Origin: Sutterella wadsworthensis
GTDB taxonomy: Bacteria; Pseudomonadota; Gammaproteobacteria; Burkholderiales; Burkholderiaceae_F
Reading direction: 5' to 3'
DNA length: 64,000 bases
Assembly: GCF_003315195.1 (NCBI RefSeq)
Contig: NZ_QNRV01000003.1
Coordinates: 99,073-163,072, forward strand
Positions within the stretch are counted from its first letter, which is position 1, and every line of letters starts with the position of its first letter. Both the position numbers and the translations under genes were made by a program. Positions 49,868-58,123 of the stretch are shown here, piece after piece. The notes below the pieces were generated by a model. It did no database searches, was not told the DNA's origin, and worked only from the letters and a program-made list of their open reading frames with translations.

Positions 49868-50048
49868 GGGTTGTTTCCTTCTGTCGTGAAGAATACTTAT
49901 AGGGAAGAGTCTGCTGTGACACGTACTAGCCACAGGCAGTCATGCCGGAGCGCCGGCAGTCTTTTCTCCTTGTAGAAGAAGCAAAGACCGCGCCAACGCA
50001 TTAATCAAAAGAAATTTTTAGGAAGCGGAGCCTCTGAGTGTTGCTGCA

Positions 50049-50651
50049 TTATGCGCTCCGCAGGCGAGGATTCAGTGTATAGCGGCCGACTACTTCAGCG
50101 GTTGCCAGCACATGTCCTTTTGCTGTTTTCTCAAAATCTTCCAGGGTAAAGTGCTTATCGAGATCCAGCGTTTCTAAATCGAGCGCCAATACCTGATAGC
50201 GATAGTAATGCCGACGAGCATCAAAAAAAGGCGGGCATGGACCGTCATAGCCCAGTCCCGTACCATCGGCTTCGGGCTTTCCTTCGCCGCGGCAGTAGTC
50301 ATTCAATCCTGGCCGACCGTAAGCCGCCGGTACATTCTTCTGCGCAAAAACACCTTCAGGGAAATTCGATACGTCAGCAGCCACCTCAATCTGCACCCAG
50401 TGCACAAAGCGGCGGCGGGGCTGATCAACAGGGAGTTCGCCCAAAGCATCCCGCGCTTTCAGATCCGTCGGCACATCGTCATCGATGCAGAGCACCGCAA
50501 ATGATTTTGTGCCTGCCGGGGCGCCCGACCACGAGAGTTCCGGGGAGAGGTTGGCAGAACGAACCGTCTGTCCGCCTTCGCCCATGCGCCCGTAGGCGCA
50601 GCGTTCAGGAATCATTTCTCCTTCAGAAAACGTACGTGATGAAATGTCCAT
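50049..50651 (-). CDS. YbhB/YbcL family PEBP-like protein
   Basis: The 200-residue protein belongs to the phosphatidylethanolamine-binding (Raf kinase inhibitor-like) fold: SPELSWSGAPAGTKSFAVLCIDDDVP, FVHWVQIEVAADV, YDGPCPPFFDARRHYYRYQVLALD. Bacterial members are of uncertain function. The middle has a loop (FAQKNVPAAYGRPGLNDY) that is longer than in YbhB. AGGAGG lies before the ATG. A GCGGAGC/GCTCCGC inverted repeat at 50025-50061 may end its transcript. Confidence 0.9.
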   Translation of the reverse strand: MDISSRTFSEGEMIPERCAYGRMGEGGQTVRSANLSPELSWSGAPAGTKSFAVLCIDDDVPTDLKARDALGELPVDQPRRRFVHWVQIEVAADVSNFPEGVFAQKNVPAAYGRPGLNDYCRGEGKPEADGTGLGYDGPCPPFFDARRHYYRYQVLALDLETLDLDKHFTLEDFEKTAKGHVLATAEVVGRYTLNPRLRSA

Positions 50652-50725
50652 CGTTGAACCTCCTACCTCATTGATGAAAGAGCCGTCAACGCATGCATTC
50701 CGGCTCCAGCAAAAATGTCAAACCC

Positions 50726-51181
50726 TTAAAACTTCAGCCAGAAAGTTGCCGGACCGTCATTCGTAAGCCGCACGTGCATGTGTGCGCCGAATGACCCCGT
50801 TTCAACTTTCAGCCCTTCGGCACGAAGCGCCTCAACGTAGGCAAGATAGGCCTTTTGTGCCTCCGCGGGGGATGCGCCGTTTGAAAAACTCGGACGACTC
50901 CCGCCCGTACAGTCTGCTGCGAGTGTGAACTGCGACACGACAAGGACACCACCGCCAATATCTGCTGCCGACAAGTTCATGCGGCCGTTCTCATCCTCAA
51001 AAATCCGCAGACGAGCCGTTTTGCGTGCCGCTTTAGCGATCACTGCTGCGCTGTCGCCCGGTTCGGCACAGACGAAGGCCAGCAGTCCTCGTCCGACTGC
51101 CCCAAGAGGCTCTTCGGCTTGCCCGCCTTCGGCTCGTCGCACGACCTGCGCCTCCAGGACGCGTTGGAGCAGAACGATCAT
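50726..51181 (-). CDS. dtd: D-aminoacyl-tRNA deacylase
   Basis: Dtd removes D-amino acids mischarged on tRNA. The 151-residue protein has RVLEAQV near the start, ENGRMNLSAADIGGGVLVVSQFTLAADC with the SQFTL motif and LTNDGPATFWLKF at the C terminus (the Gly-cisPro-type region is slightly altered to DGP). Its ATG overlaps the tyrS stop (TAATG), coupling a proofreading enzyme to a tRNA synthetase. Confidence 0.95.
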   Translation of the reverse strand: MIVLLQRVLEAQVVRRAEGGQAEEPLGAVGRGLLAFVCAEPGDSAAVIAKAARKTARLRIFEDENGRMNLSAADIGGGVLVVSQFTLAADCTGGSRPSFSNGASPAEAQKAYLAYVEALRAEGLKVETGSFGAHMHVRLTNDGPATFWLKF

Positions 51182-52446
51182 TACGCGGTCACCTTAACGC
51201 GCGCCCAACGGCGCTTGCCTACCTGCAGCACAAACTCGGCGCCCGCCTGGATCTTAAGCGTGCGGTCACGCACCGATTCGCCGTCAATGCGTACACCGCC
51301 CTGATCTATGTTGCGGCCAGCCTCAGCATTGGAAGGTGCAAGTCCGGCTGCCTTGATGAGCTGCATGATGCCAATTTCCCCCGTTGGGGCGGCAACGGTC
51401 ACATCCTTGATGTCATTGGGCACGGCTCCCTTCTGAAACCGTGCATTGAATTCCGCTTCGGCTGCATCTGCGGCAGCTTTGTCATGGAAACGTTCGATGA
51501 TTTCGCGGGCAAGCAGCACCTTTGCATCACGCGGATTTCGACCTTCAGCGCACTCCTTCTTAAGCTGCGCGATTTCGGCATTGCTGCGCAGGCTCAAAAG
51601 GTCGTACCAATTCCACATCAGATCATCCGTAATAGACATCACTTTGCCAAACATATCGTTGGCCGGATCCGTAATGCCGATGTAGTTCTTCTTGCTCTTG
51701 CTCATCTTCTGTACGCCGTCAAGCCCCACCAGAAGCGGCATCGTCAGAATGCACTGCGGCTCCTGACCATACTGGCGCTGCAGTTCGCGCCCGACGAGCA
51801 GATTGAAGCGCTGATCGGATCCGCCGAGTTCCAGATCAGCCTTCAGGGCGACCGAATCGTAGCCCTGCATGAGCGGGTACAGGAGTTCGTGCATCGCGAT
51901 CGGCAGTTCTTCCTTGAAGCGCTTGGCAAAATCATCGCGCTCCAAGAGACGGGCGAGCGTGTAGCGGCTCGCGAGCTGAATGAGACCGGTCGCACCCAGC
52001 GCATTGCTCCACTCAGAGTTGTAGCGAACTTCCGTCTTGTCCAAATCAAGCACCATGCCGGCTTGGTTCAGGTAAGTCTGAGCATTGGCTTCAATCTGTT
52101 CGCGCGTCAGGGGCGGACGGGTGGTGTTGCGGCCAGAAGGATCCCCAATGGCAGCAGTAAAGTCACCCACCAGAAAGATTACGGTATGGCCGAGATCTTG
52201 AAGCTGGCGAAGCTTATTGAGCACTACCGTGTGACCAATATGAATGTCCGGCGCCGTCGGGTCAAGCCCGAGTTTGCAGCGAAGCGGTTCACCGGTAGCC
52301 TTGGAACGCGCGAGCTTTTGTTCAAACTCGGATTGAATGAGGAACGTGTCGGTTCCGCGCGCGATAAGTGCCATGGCTTCGCGAATATCGTCGGTCACGG
52401 GAAATTGTTTCTGAGCCTCTGCGGCCTGTGAGTTGTTTTGCGTCAT
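51181..52446 (-). CDS. tyrS: Tyrosyl-tRNA synthetase
   Basis: TyrS charges tRNA-Tyr. ATG at 52446 gives 421 residues. Class I signatures are [10 protein letters not shown] and KMSKSKKN, and a C-terminal S4 RNA-binding domain (about 355-421, [10 protein letters not shown]) is present. The spacing of the domains fits the longer TyrZ-like type common in proteobacteria. No clear ribosome-binding site is visible. It is followed without gap by dtd. Confidence 0.97.
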   Translation of the reverse strand: MTQNNSQAAEAQKQFPVTDDIREAMALIARGTDTFLIQSEFEQKLARSKATGEPLRCKLGLDPTAPDIHIGHTVVLNKLRQLQDLGHTVIFLVGDFTAAIGDPSGRNTTRPPLTREQIEANAQTYLNQAGMVLDLDKTEVRYNSEWSNALGATGLIQLASRYTLARLLERDDFAKRFKEELPIAMHELLYPLMQGYDSVALKADLELGGSDQRFNLLVGRELQRQYGQEPQCILTMPLLVGLDGVQKMSKSKKNYIGITDPANDMFGKVMSITDDLMWNWYDLLSLRSNAEIAQLKKECAEGRNPRDAKVLLAREIIERFHDKAAADAAEAEFNARFQKGAVPNDIKDVTVAAPTGEIGIMQLIKAAGLAPSNAEAGRNIDQGGVRIDGESVRDRTLKIQAGAEFVLQVGKRRWARVKVTA

Positions 52447-52740
52447 TGGAAATGATTGAAGTGCTATGCAGTAAAACGACAGGTGCATCAGGGAGCCCCG
52501 CCCGCCCGTCGGCGGCGAACTTCAACATCATCCGGAGTTCTGCAAAAAACGAAAGTGGAAAGTGTGAAGTACCCGGTCTGCGGGAGCGTCTGATGCCGTG
52601 GCCGGCGGGAGCATTGTCTCGGCGCCGCGCCGAATTTGGAATAAGTTCAAGGGGGAAACTTTAACATGCAGGGTTGCCGCGAGCCTAAAATAAGGGGTTT
52701 TCGAAAAAAACTTTCCGGTTTTTACTGATTCTTTGCATCC

Positions 52741-54321
52741 ATGCCGGCACAAACACTCGTTGCGGGCGCACTTGCCCGACTTGGCCGTGCAGCACTCACC
52801 TTCGCTCGAAGTATTGCTGTGCGCCTTGGTCTTAAACCTGAAGCCGTCCGCTCCAGAGCCCTTGCCGCCGGTCTGCTGACCGTTGGAACTGCGCTTTCTG
52901 TGAGTCTTCTCGCCGCCCTCGGTCCAGCCCTTGCGCCTCACACTGTAGAGGCACATCCCATGGAAATTGCGGTTGCCGCTCCCGATCTCTCCGGGGAAAT
53001 CGGCGCTGTATCCAGACTCGGTACCTATACACCGAAACACTACGAAATATCGTCAAGCGACACAATCTTCTCGCTTTTTGCAAAACTCGGCATTCATGAC
53101 GACCAAGCCCGCGACTACATATTCACTCAGCAGCGTCTGACACCGTTCCTTGCTCCGCAGCCGGGACAGCATGTAACGGCAGGCGTTTCCAATGCTGGAC
53201 AACTCGAATACATGCGGCTCTATCTCGACGGCGCACGTGAGGATAATTCCCGCACAATTGAAGTTTCGCGCATCGGCCGAGAACTCATCAGCAATGTGCT
53301 TCCCTTTACTTTTTCGACAATGGAGACGCTCGTTTCGGGAGACGCCGTTGGGAATCTTGACGCAACCGCCCGCGAGCTTCACATTCCTGAAAGCGTCACA
53401 GATCAGCTTCGCGCAGTTTGGGTCGGTGCCGACGATCCCGTTGAACATCTCACTGCAGGCAGTTCTTTGCGGCTGGTCTATGAGAAAAAGTATGCCGACG
53501 GTCGATTCGTCCGCAATGGACAGCTCCTTGCCGCACAAATCGTCGATGCCTCCGGTGTTCACGAGGCCTTTTGGTTTTCCGATGGACGAGGTGCGGGCAG
53601 TTTTTATACGCTTGACGGACGTTCCGCCTCTCAAACCTTTTTACGCGTTCCGCTTGATTTCAAAGACGTCAGCTCAGAATTTGCGCCGCTTCGCCGCCAC
53701 CCCGTCACCGGCGTACTGCGCCCCCACAACGGCACCGACTTCCGGGCGCCATCGGGATCGCGTATTCTTGCCGCCGCTGACGGACGCGTCACGCGCGTTG
53801 CCTATGAAGCTCGAGGCTACGGGCACTACGTGCAGATCGACCACGGCCTTAATCGCACCACGCTGTACGCGCACATGCGCCGTGTTGCCAAGGGCATTCG
53901 CCCGGGCGTCATCGTCAAGAAAGGCGATGAGATCGGTTATGTCGGCATGACGGGGCTCGCCACGGGCCCACACCTCCATTACGAGCTGCAAATCGACGGC
54001 GTACAAATTAACCCGGCTACGGCTGATCTCCCTGATACAGAAAATCTTTCAGCGTATCAGCTCGCGCAGCTGCGAGCCTCGGCACAGCCGCTCATTGAAC
54101 GGTTCGAACGCGCTGCGCTCGACGAGGGACGTCCTTCCCCGCAAGCACTCATGGCCAAGCAGGCTCAAAAGAGTGCCGCTGAGCGCGATGAAGAGGCCGA
54201 TCAGGCGGCGAACGCCGCCGGTCGCGTGCGTTTGCGTCCAGTAAAAATTGATGATCTGACTGACTCCAGCACTCAAGAAGTTGGACGTGCCTCCATCGTA
54301 CGAACCGGAGGTCATTCGTGA
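52741..54321 (+). CDS. M23-family murein endopeptidase (MepM-like)
   Basis: A membrane-anchored or periplasmic peptidoglycan hydrolase. The 526-residue protein has an N-terminal hydrophobic segment (about 40-65), an opacity-associated or LysM-like region around DTIFSLFAKLGIHDDQA, and a LytM/M23 domain with intact zinc ligands: HNGTDF (His and Asp) and HLHYE (second His). A YAHM motif supplies the fourth catalytic His. A disordered charged tail follows. It overlaps anmK by 4 bp (GTGA), joining cleavage and recycling of the wall. Confidence 0.93.
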   Translation: MPAQTLVAGALARLGRAALTFARSIAVRLGLKPEAVRSRALAAGLLTVGTALSVSLLAALGPALAPHTVEAHPMEIAVAAPDLSGEIGAVSRLGTYTPKHYEISSSDTIFSLFAKLGIHDDQARDYIFTQQRLTPFLAPQPGQHVTAGVSNAGQLEYMRLYLDGAREDNSRTIEVSRIGRELISNVLPFTFSTMETLVSGDAVGNLDATARELHIPESVTDQLRAVWVGADDPVEHLTAGSSLRLVYEKKYADGRFVRNGQLLAAQIVDASGVHEAFWFSDGRGAGSFYTLDGRSASQTFLRVPLDFKDVSSEFAPLRRHPVTGVLRPHNGTDFRAPSGSRILAAADGRVTRVAYEARGYGHYVQIDHGLNRTTLYAHMRRVAKGIRPGVIVKKGDEIGYVGMTGLATGPHLHYELQIDGVQINPATADLPDTENLSAYQLAQLRASAQPLIERFERAALDEGRPSPQALMAKQAQKSAAERDEEADQAANAAGRVRLRPVKIDDLTDSSTQEVGRASIVRTGGHS

Positions 54322-55454
54322 TTGTCGCGGGCGTGATGTCCGGCACCAGCCTCGATGGTATTGACGCCGTCGCCGTAGACTTTGCCGACGACGGCGGCAT
54401 GCGCGTAGTCGGCCAGGCCTCCCTGCCAATGCCATCCGTCCTTCGCAGCGAACTACTTGCGCTTGCTCTTGGCACTGACCATGAAATTGAACGCATGGGA
54501 GATGCGTCTGTTGCACTCGCGCATCTTTATGCGTGGACGCTCCAAGATTTGCAGCAGCGGCTTAGCGAGCCTATTGCTGCTGCCGGTGTTCACGGTCAAA
54601 CTATTCGCCATCGCCCGGAACGCGGCTTTACGCTGCAGCTCAATCACCCTGCACTCGTTGCCGAACTCTCCGGCATTGACATCATTGCCGACTTCCGCTC
54701 ACGCGATGTTGCCGCCGGTGGCGAAGGCGCACCGCTCGTGCCGGCCTTTCATGCTGCCTGCTTTCGCAGCGCCGAGTGCAGTACAGCAGTACTCAATATC
54801 GGCGGTATCGCTAACTTCACATTGATTCCGCAGGACTTCGCCGCTGATGTGCTGGGGTTTGATTGCGGTCCAGGGAACATGCTCCTCGATCATTGGATGC
54901 AGACCGCGCAAGGGCTCCCCTACGATTCTGACGGCAGCTATGCGCGCAGCGGCTCAATCGATCAAGCGCTTCTCGCGCTGATGCTTACTGATCCGTATTT
55001 CGATCGCCCCATTCCCAAATCGACTGGACGAGAATACTTTTCACCCTCATGGCTTGATGAGAAGTTTCATGCCTCGGGGGAATTCCGCTGTGCTGCGGAC
55101 ATGCCTGATGAACGGCGGCGCAGTATCGCCGCTGTACTCACGGAACTGACGGCGCGGTCAGCCGTCGACGCCCTCATTCGGTGGCTGCCTGATGTACAAC
55201 GGCTTTATTTGTGCGGAGGCGGTGCCTTAAACAGCTTTCTTTGTGAACGCATCCGCATCGCACTCGATGCAGCAGGCGCTCATACCGTAGCGCTCTGCTC
55301 TACTGCTGCATGCGGGATCGACCCTATGGCTGTGGAAGGCGCAGCCTTTGCCTGGCTTGCCCATCAGTGGTTCCTCAGGCAGCCGGGGAACCTGCCGGCA
55401 GCAACCCATGCCGCAGGCCCTCGTCGATTAGGATGTCTCTACCCTGCCAGCTGA
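54318..55454 (+). CDS. anmK: Anhydro-N-acetylmuramic acid kinase (GTG start)
   Basis: AnmK phosphorylates anhydro-MurNAc released from peptidoglycan turnover. The 378-residue protein has MSGTSLDGIDAV, GVHGQTIRHRP, LNIGGIANFT and GFDCGPGNMLLD, all diagnostic. The GTG start overlaps the end of the M23 peptidase gene, which supports translational coupling in a wall-recycling unit. Confidence 0.97.
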   Translation: MIVAGVMSGTSLDGIDAVAVDFADDGGMRVVGQASLPMPSVLRSELLALALGTDHEIERMGDASVALAHLYAWTLQDLQQRLSEPIAAAGVHGQTIRHRPERGFTLQLNHPALVAELSGIDIIADFRSRDVAAGGEGAPLVPAFHAACFRSAECSTAVLNIGGIANFTLIPQDFAADVLGFDCGPGNMLLDHWMQTAQGLPYDSDGSYARSGSIDQALLALMLTDPYFDRPIPKSTGREYFSPSWLDEKFHASGEFRCAADMPDERRRSIAAVLTELTARSAVDALIRWLPDVQRLYLCGGGALNSFLCERIRIALDAAGAHTVALCSTAACGIDPMAVEGAAFAWLAHQWFLRQPGNLPAATHAAGPRRLGCLYPAS

Positions 55455-55473
55455 TTTCAATCGGTTTTAACCA

Positions 55474-55511
55474 GCAAAAGGCCGCGCACTCTCATATGCG
55501 CGGCCTTTTGC
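55474..55511. terminator. Bidirectional terminator between anmK and erpA
   Basis: A perfect 15-bp stem, GCAAAAGGCCGCGCA (55474-55488) with TGCGCGGCCTTTTGC (55497-55511), has an 8-nt loop and A/T runs on both arms. The two flanking genes converge on it. Confidence 0.88.
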
Positions 55512-55555
55512 TTGCGGCGCCATCGACGCCGCGGCTATCGAGCCCTTCAGGCAGC

Positions 55556-55948
55556 TTAGACCGAGAAAGATGATCCGCAGCCGCAGGTTGTCACAGCGTT
55601 GGGATTGTCAATCACAAACTGTTCGCCCGAAAGACCTTCCTTATAGTCGATCTTCGCGCCCACCAGGTACTGGTAGCTCATCGAGTCAATCAGCAGAGTC
55701 ACACCGCCCTTTTGCATCACGGCATCATCATCGTTTTGCGTTTCATCGAATGTGAATCCGTATTGGAAGCCAGCACACCCGCCGCCCTGAACAAAAACAC
55801 GAAGTTTCAGGTCAGGATTGCCTTCTTCGTCCATCAGGCTCTTCACCTTAGCCACCGCAGCATCGGTAAAGGTAATGGGATCGGGCATCAGCTCGGGAAC
55901 AGCTTCATTCTTCGTCTCAACAGGAGCCGTCGTAGTCGCTTCAGTCAT
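55556..55948 (-). CDS. erpA: Iron-sulfur cluster insertion protein ErpA
   Basis: ErpA is an A-type carrier that delivers Fe-S clusters to apoproteins. The 130-residue product has the conserved Cys in [11 protein letters not shown] and the C-terminal [10 protein letters not shown] pair, giving the three cluster ligands. An acidic about 20-residue N-terminal extension precedes the domain. AAGGA lies upstream of the ATG. It appears monocistronic, next to the rplM-rpsI operon. Confidence 0.96.
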   Translation of the reverse strand: MTEATTTAPVETKNEAVPELMPDPITFTDAAVAKVKSLMDEEGNPDLKLRVFVQGGGCAGFQYGFTFDETQNDDDAVMQKGGVTLLIDSMSYQYLVGAKIDYKEGLSGEQFVIDNPNAVTTCGCGSSFSV

Positions 55949-56128
55949 GACTAAAAATCCTTTTTTCTTTCTGGAATTCTGCCGCGCACGCGGGGCCCCG
56001 GCGGGGAACCTGCTCCGGGTAGACGTACGCTCATCGCATTCATTTTTGAAGCGATCATCCTACACCAGAAGCGCCGAAATGCAAGGGATTTCCTTAATAT
56101 CTTTCCTAATTAACAGTTCCCAGGCATG

Positions 56129-56168
56129 AAAAAACCGCCCGGATGCCGTAAAGCACCACAGGGCGGTC
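56129..56168 (-). terminator. Terminator after rpsI
   Basis: On the minus strand ACCGCCC and GGGCGGT (56134-56140 with 56161-56167) form a stem followed by TTTTTT. It lies about 75 bp past the rpsI stop and ends the rplM-rpsI operon. Confidence 0.82.
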
Positions 56169-56240
56169 TGCCTGACCCCCGCCAAACCGGCGGACTTCTC
56201 TGAAGCCGCCAGTACACGGGAATCTTTCTGCTTCGCAGTA

Positions 56241-56633
56241 TTAGCGCTTGCTGAACTGCTTGGCGCGGCGGGCCTTGCGAAGGCCAACCTTCTTACGTTC
56301 GACTTCGCGAGCATCGCGAGTGACGAGACCGGCGTTCGAAAGAACACTCTTGAGGCCTTCATCGTAGTCGATCAGGGCGCGGGTGATACCGTGACGGACA
56401 GCGCCAGCCTGACCAGATTCACCGCCGCCGACGACGTTGACCATAATGTCAAACGTTTCGACATTTTCGGTGAGCTGCAGCGGCTGCATGACGATCATGC
56501 GGCCCGTTTCACGCTGGAAATACTGGTCGAGCGGACGGCCATTGATAACGATCTTGCCCGTGCCGCGCTTAATGAAGACGCGAGCGACGGAGCTCTTGCG
56601 ACGGCCGGTGCCGTAATTGTAGTTGCCGATCAT
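56241..56633 (-). CDS. rpsI: 30S ribosomal protein S9
   Basis: S9 is a small-subunit protein whose C-terminal tail reaches the P-site tRNA. The ATG at 56633 gives 130 residues, the normal length, and AAGGTG lies 8 nt upstream; an in-frame GTG at 56642 is less likely. [22 protein letters not shown] and the basic tail RRAKQFSKR are typical. It follows rplM by 15 bp. Confidence 0.98.
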   Translation of the reverse strand: MIGNYNYGTGRRKSSVARVFIKRGTGKIVINGRPLDQYFQRETGRMIVMQPLQLTENVETFDIMVNVVGGGESGQAGAVRHGITRALIDYDEGLKSVLSNAGLVTRDAREVERKKVGLRKARRAKQFSKR

Positions 56634-56648
56634 CTTTGTCACACCTTA

Positions 56649-57077
56649 TTAGAGGTCAAGAACCTTGGGCTGCTGAGCCGTATGCGGATGTTCGGCGCCG
56701 GCGTAGATCTTGAGCTTCTTGATCATTGCGTAGCCGAGGGGGCCCTTCGGAAGCATGCCCTTGACGGCGATTTCGAGAGCGCGTCCCGGATGCTTTTCCT
56801 GCATCTGAGCAAACGTCGTTTCGATGATGCCGCCGGGGTAGCCGGTGTGACGATAGTACGTCTTCTTGCCCGCTTTTTCAGCGGAGAGAACGAGCTTGTC
56901 GGCGTTGATCACGACGATAAAATCGCCCGTGTCGACGTGCGGCGTGAATTCGGGCTTGTGCTTACCGCGCAGGCGCAGCGCGATTTCGCTGGCCAGACGG
57001 CCGAGCACCTTATCACTGGCATCGACCACGAACCAGTCGCGCTTAACCTCAAGCGGCTTGGCCGAGAAGGTCTTCAT
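56649..57077 (-). CDS. rplM: 50S ribosomal protein L13
   Basis: L13 is an early-assembling large-subunit protein. ATG at 57077 gives 142 residues, the family length; a GTG three codons upstream is part of the ribosome-binding region (AGGTGA). [35 protein letters not shown] and the HKPxxxP-type end [19 protein letters not shown] are typical. In other bacteria L13 represses its own operon through the mRNA leader. Confidence 0.98.
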   Translation of the reverse strand: MKTFSAKPLEVKRDWFVVDASDKVLGRLASEIALRLRGKHKPEFTPHVDTGDFIVVINADKLVLSAEKAGKKTYYRHTGYPGGIIETTFAQMQEKHPGRALEIAVKGMLPKGPLGYAMIKKLKIYAGAEHPHTAQQPKVLDL

Positions 57078-57086
57078 TGCGTTCAC

Positions 57087-57396
57087 CTAATGGTTACTGC
57101 GAGCTCAGCTCATGCCCTTAAAGCACACGTTCCGCCGGATGGCGCCGACGGCAGACTCCGTCCGCCGTCTTACGGGCGAACGCGGTGCAATCGCTGCTGC
57201 TCAGAATAAAAATAGAATCGGGCGGCGCGGATTCCCCGAACCGCCTCGCACTTAAAACTCAACCGAAAAGCGCTTTTTAGGGCGGCGCCAGTGGAAACGA
57301 TGGGGTAAGCAAACCGCCGACACTTTCCAGTCAAGGAAGCGGATTTTACGCATTTTGCCGAACTTCGTCCACTAAAAAGTCAAAATTTCTTTCGAT
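57087..57396 (-). other. Leader/promoter region of rplM with a strong hairpin
   Basis: The 310 bases before rplM contain no gene. On the minus strand GACGGCGGAC and GTCTGCCGTC (57169-57160 and 57156-57147) form a 10-bp stem with one G-U pair and a 3-nt loop, about 70 nt before the start codon. No T tract follows, so it is not a terminator; it could be part of an L13 autoregulatory leader. The rest should hold the promoter. Confidence 0.5.
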
Positions 57397-57999
57397 TCAG
57401 TGCGGCAGTTTGGCCAGAAATGCCTCCACCCCGCCCAAGAACATCTGCGTGGCCATCATTGCCAGAAGAAGTCCTGTTAAGCGCTCAAAAGCGAGCGTGA
57501 GCTTTTCCCCCATATGTCGCTCCAACCAGTCGGCGGAAGCCAGCACAAAGAAACTCACCACGCAGGTGATTACAACAACCGCGCCCCACTCAAAAAGTCT
57601 GTTGGGCTCGCTCGCAGCAAGCATCATGATGGTAGCGAGCGTTGAAGGGCCGGCAATCGCTGGTATGGCTATGGGAACAATGTATGGCTCTCCGCCAGGC
57701 GTTTGACCAAAGACACCTTCTTGAGTCGGAAAGACCATACGAATCGCCATCAGCATGACGATCACGGATCCGCCGATGCTCAATGCCGCATCGGAAAGTC
57801 CAATGGCAGCCAAGAAGGGTCTGCCGAAAAACATCGCCAACAGAAGCATCCCCATTGCGATCATGCACTCTCGAAAGAGTACAAAGGTCCGCCGCTTATT
57901 CGGCACATTCTTCATGCAGGATATGGTGATCGGGATGTTGCCGAGAGGATCTGCCATCAGCACCATCAGCATGAGTCCACCCCAAAAACTGTATTCCAT
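57397..57999 (-). CDS. MarC/YhgN-family inner-membrane protein
   Basis: A 200-residue polytopic protein with about six transmembrane helices. The MADPLGNIPI motif near the N terminus and the repeat-like IPAIAGPSTLATIMML in the second half are diagnostic of the MarC family (UPF0056). The function is unknown; the historical multiple-antibiotic-resistance link has been withdrawn. AAGG lies before the ATG. It appears monocistronic. Confidence 0.92.
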   Translation of the reverse strand: MEYSFWGGLMLMVLMADPLGNIPITISCMKNVPNKRRTFVLFRECMIAMGMLLLAMFFGRPFLAAIGLSDAALSIGGSVIVMLMAIRMVFPTQEGVFGQTPGGEPYIVPIAIPAIAGPSTLATIMMLAASEPNRLFEWGAVVVITCVVSFFVLASADWLERHMGEKLTLAFERLTGLLLAMMATQMFLGGVEAFLAKLPH

Positions 58000-58123
58000 A
58001 AAGGGAGCCTTGTTTTCGCGTATTTCAGAATTAAGGAACCGGCACGGTACTTAACGCTCCATGCCGGCTGTGGTTATTTGCGCTGCGGTTCTTGCCGTCA
58101 AGCGCCATTTTTCATAAAGAGTG

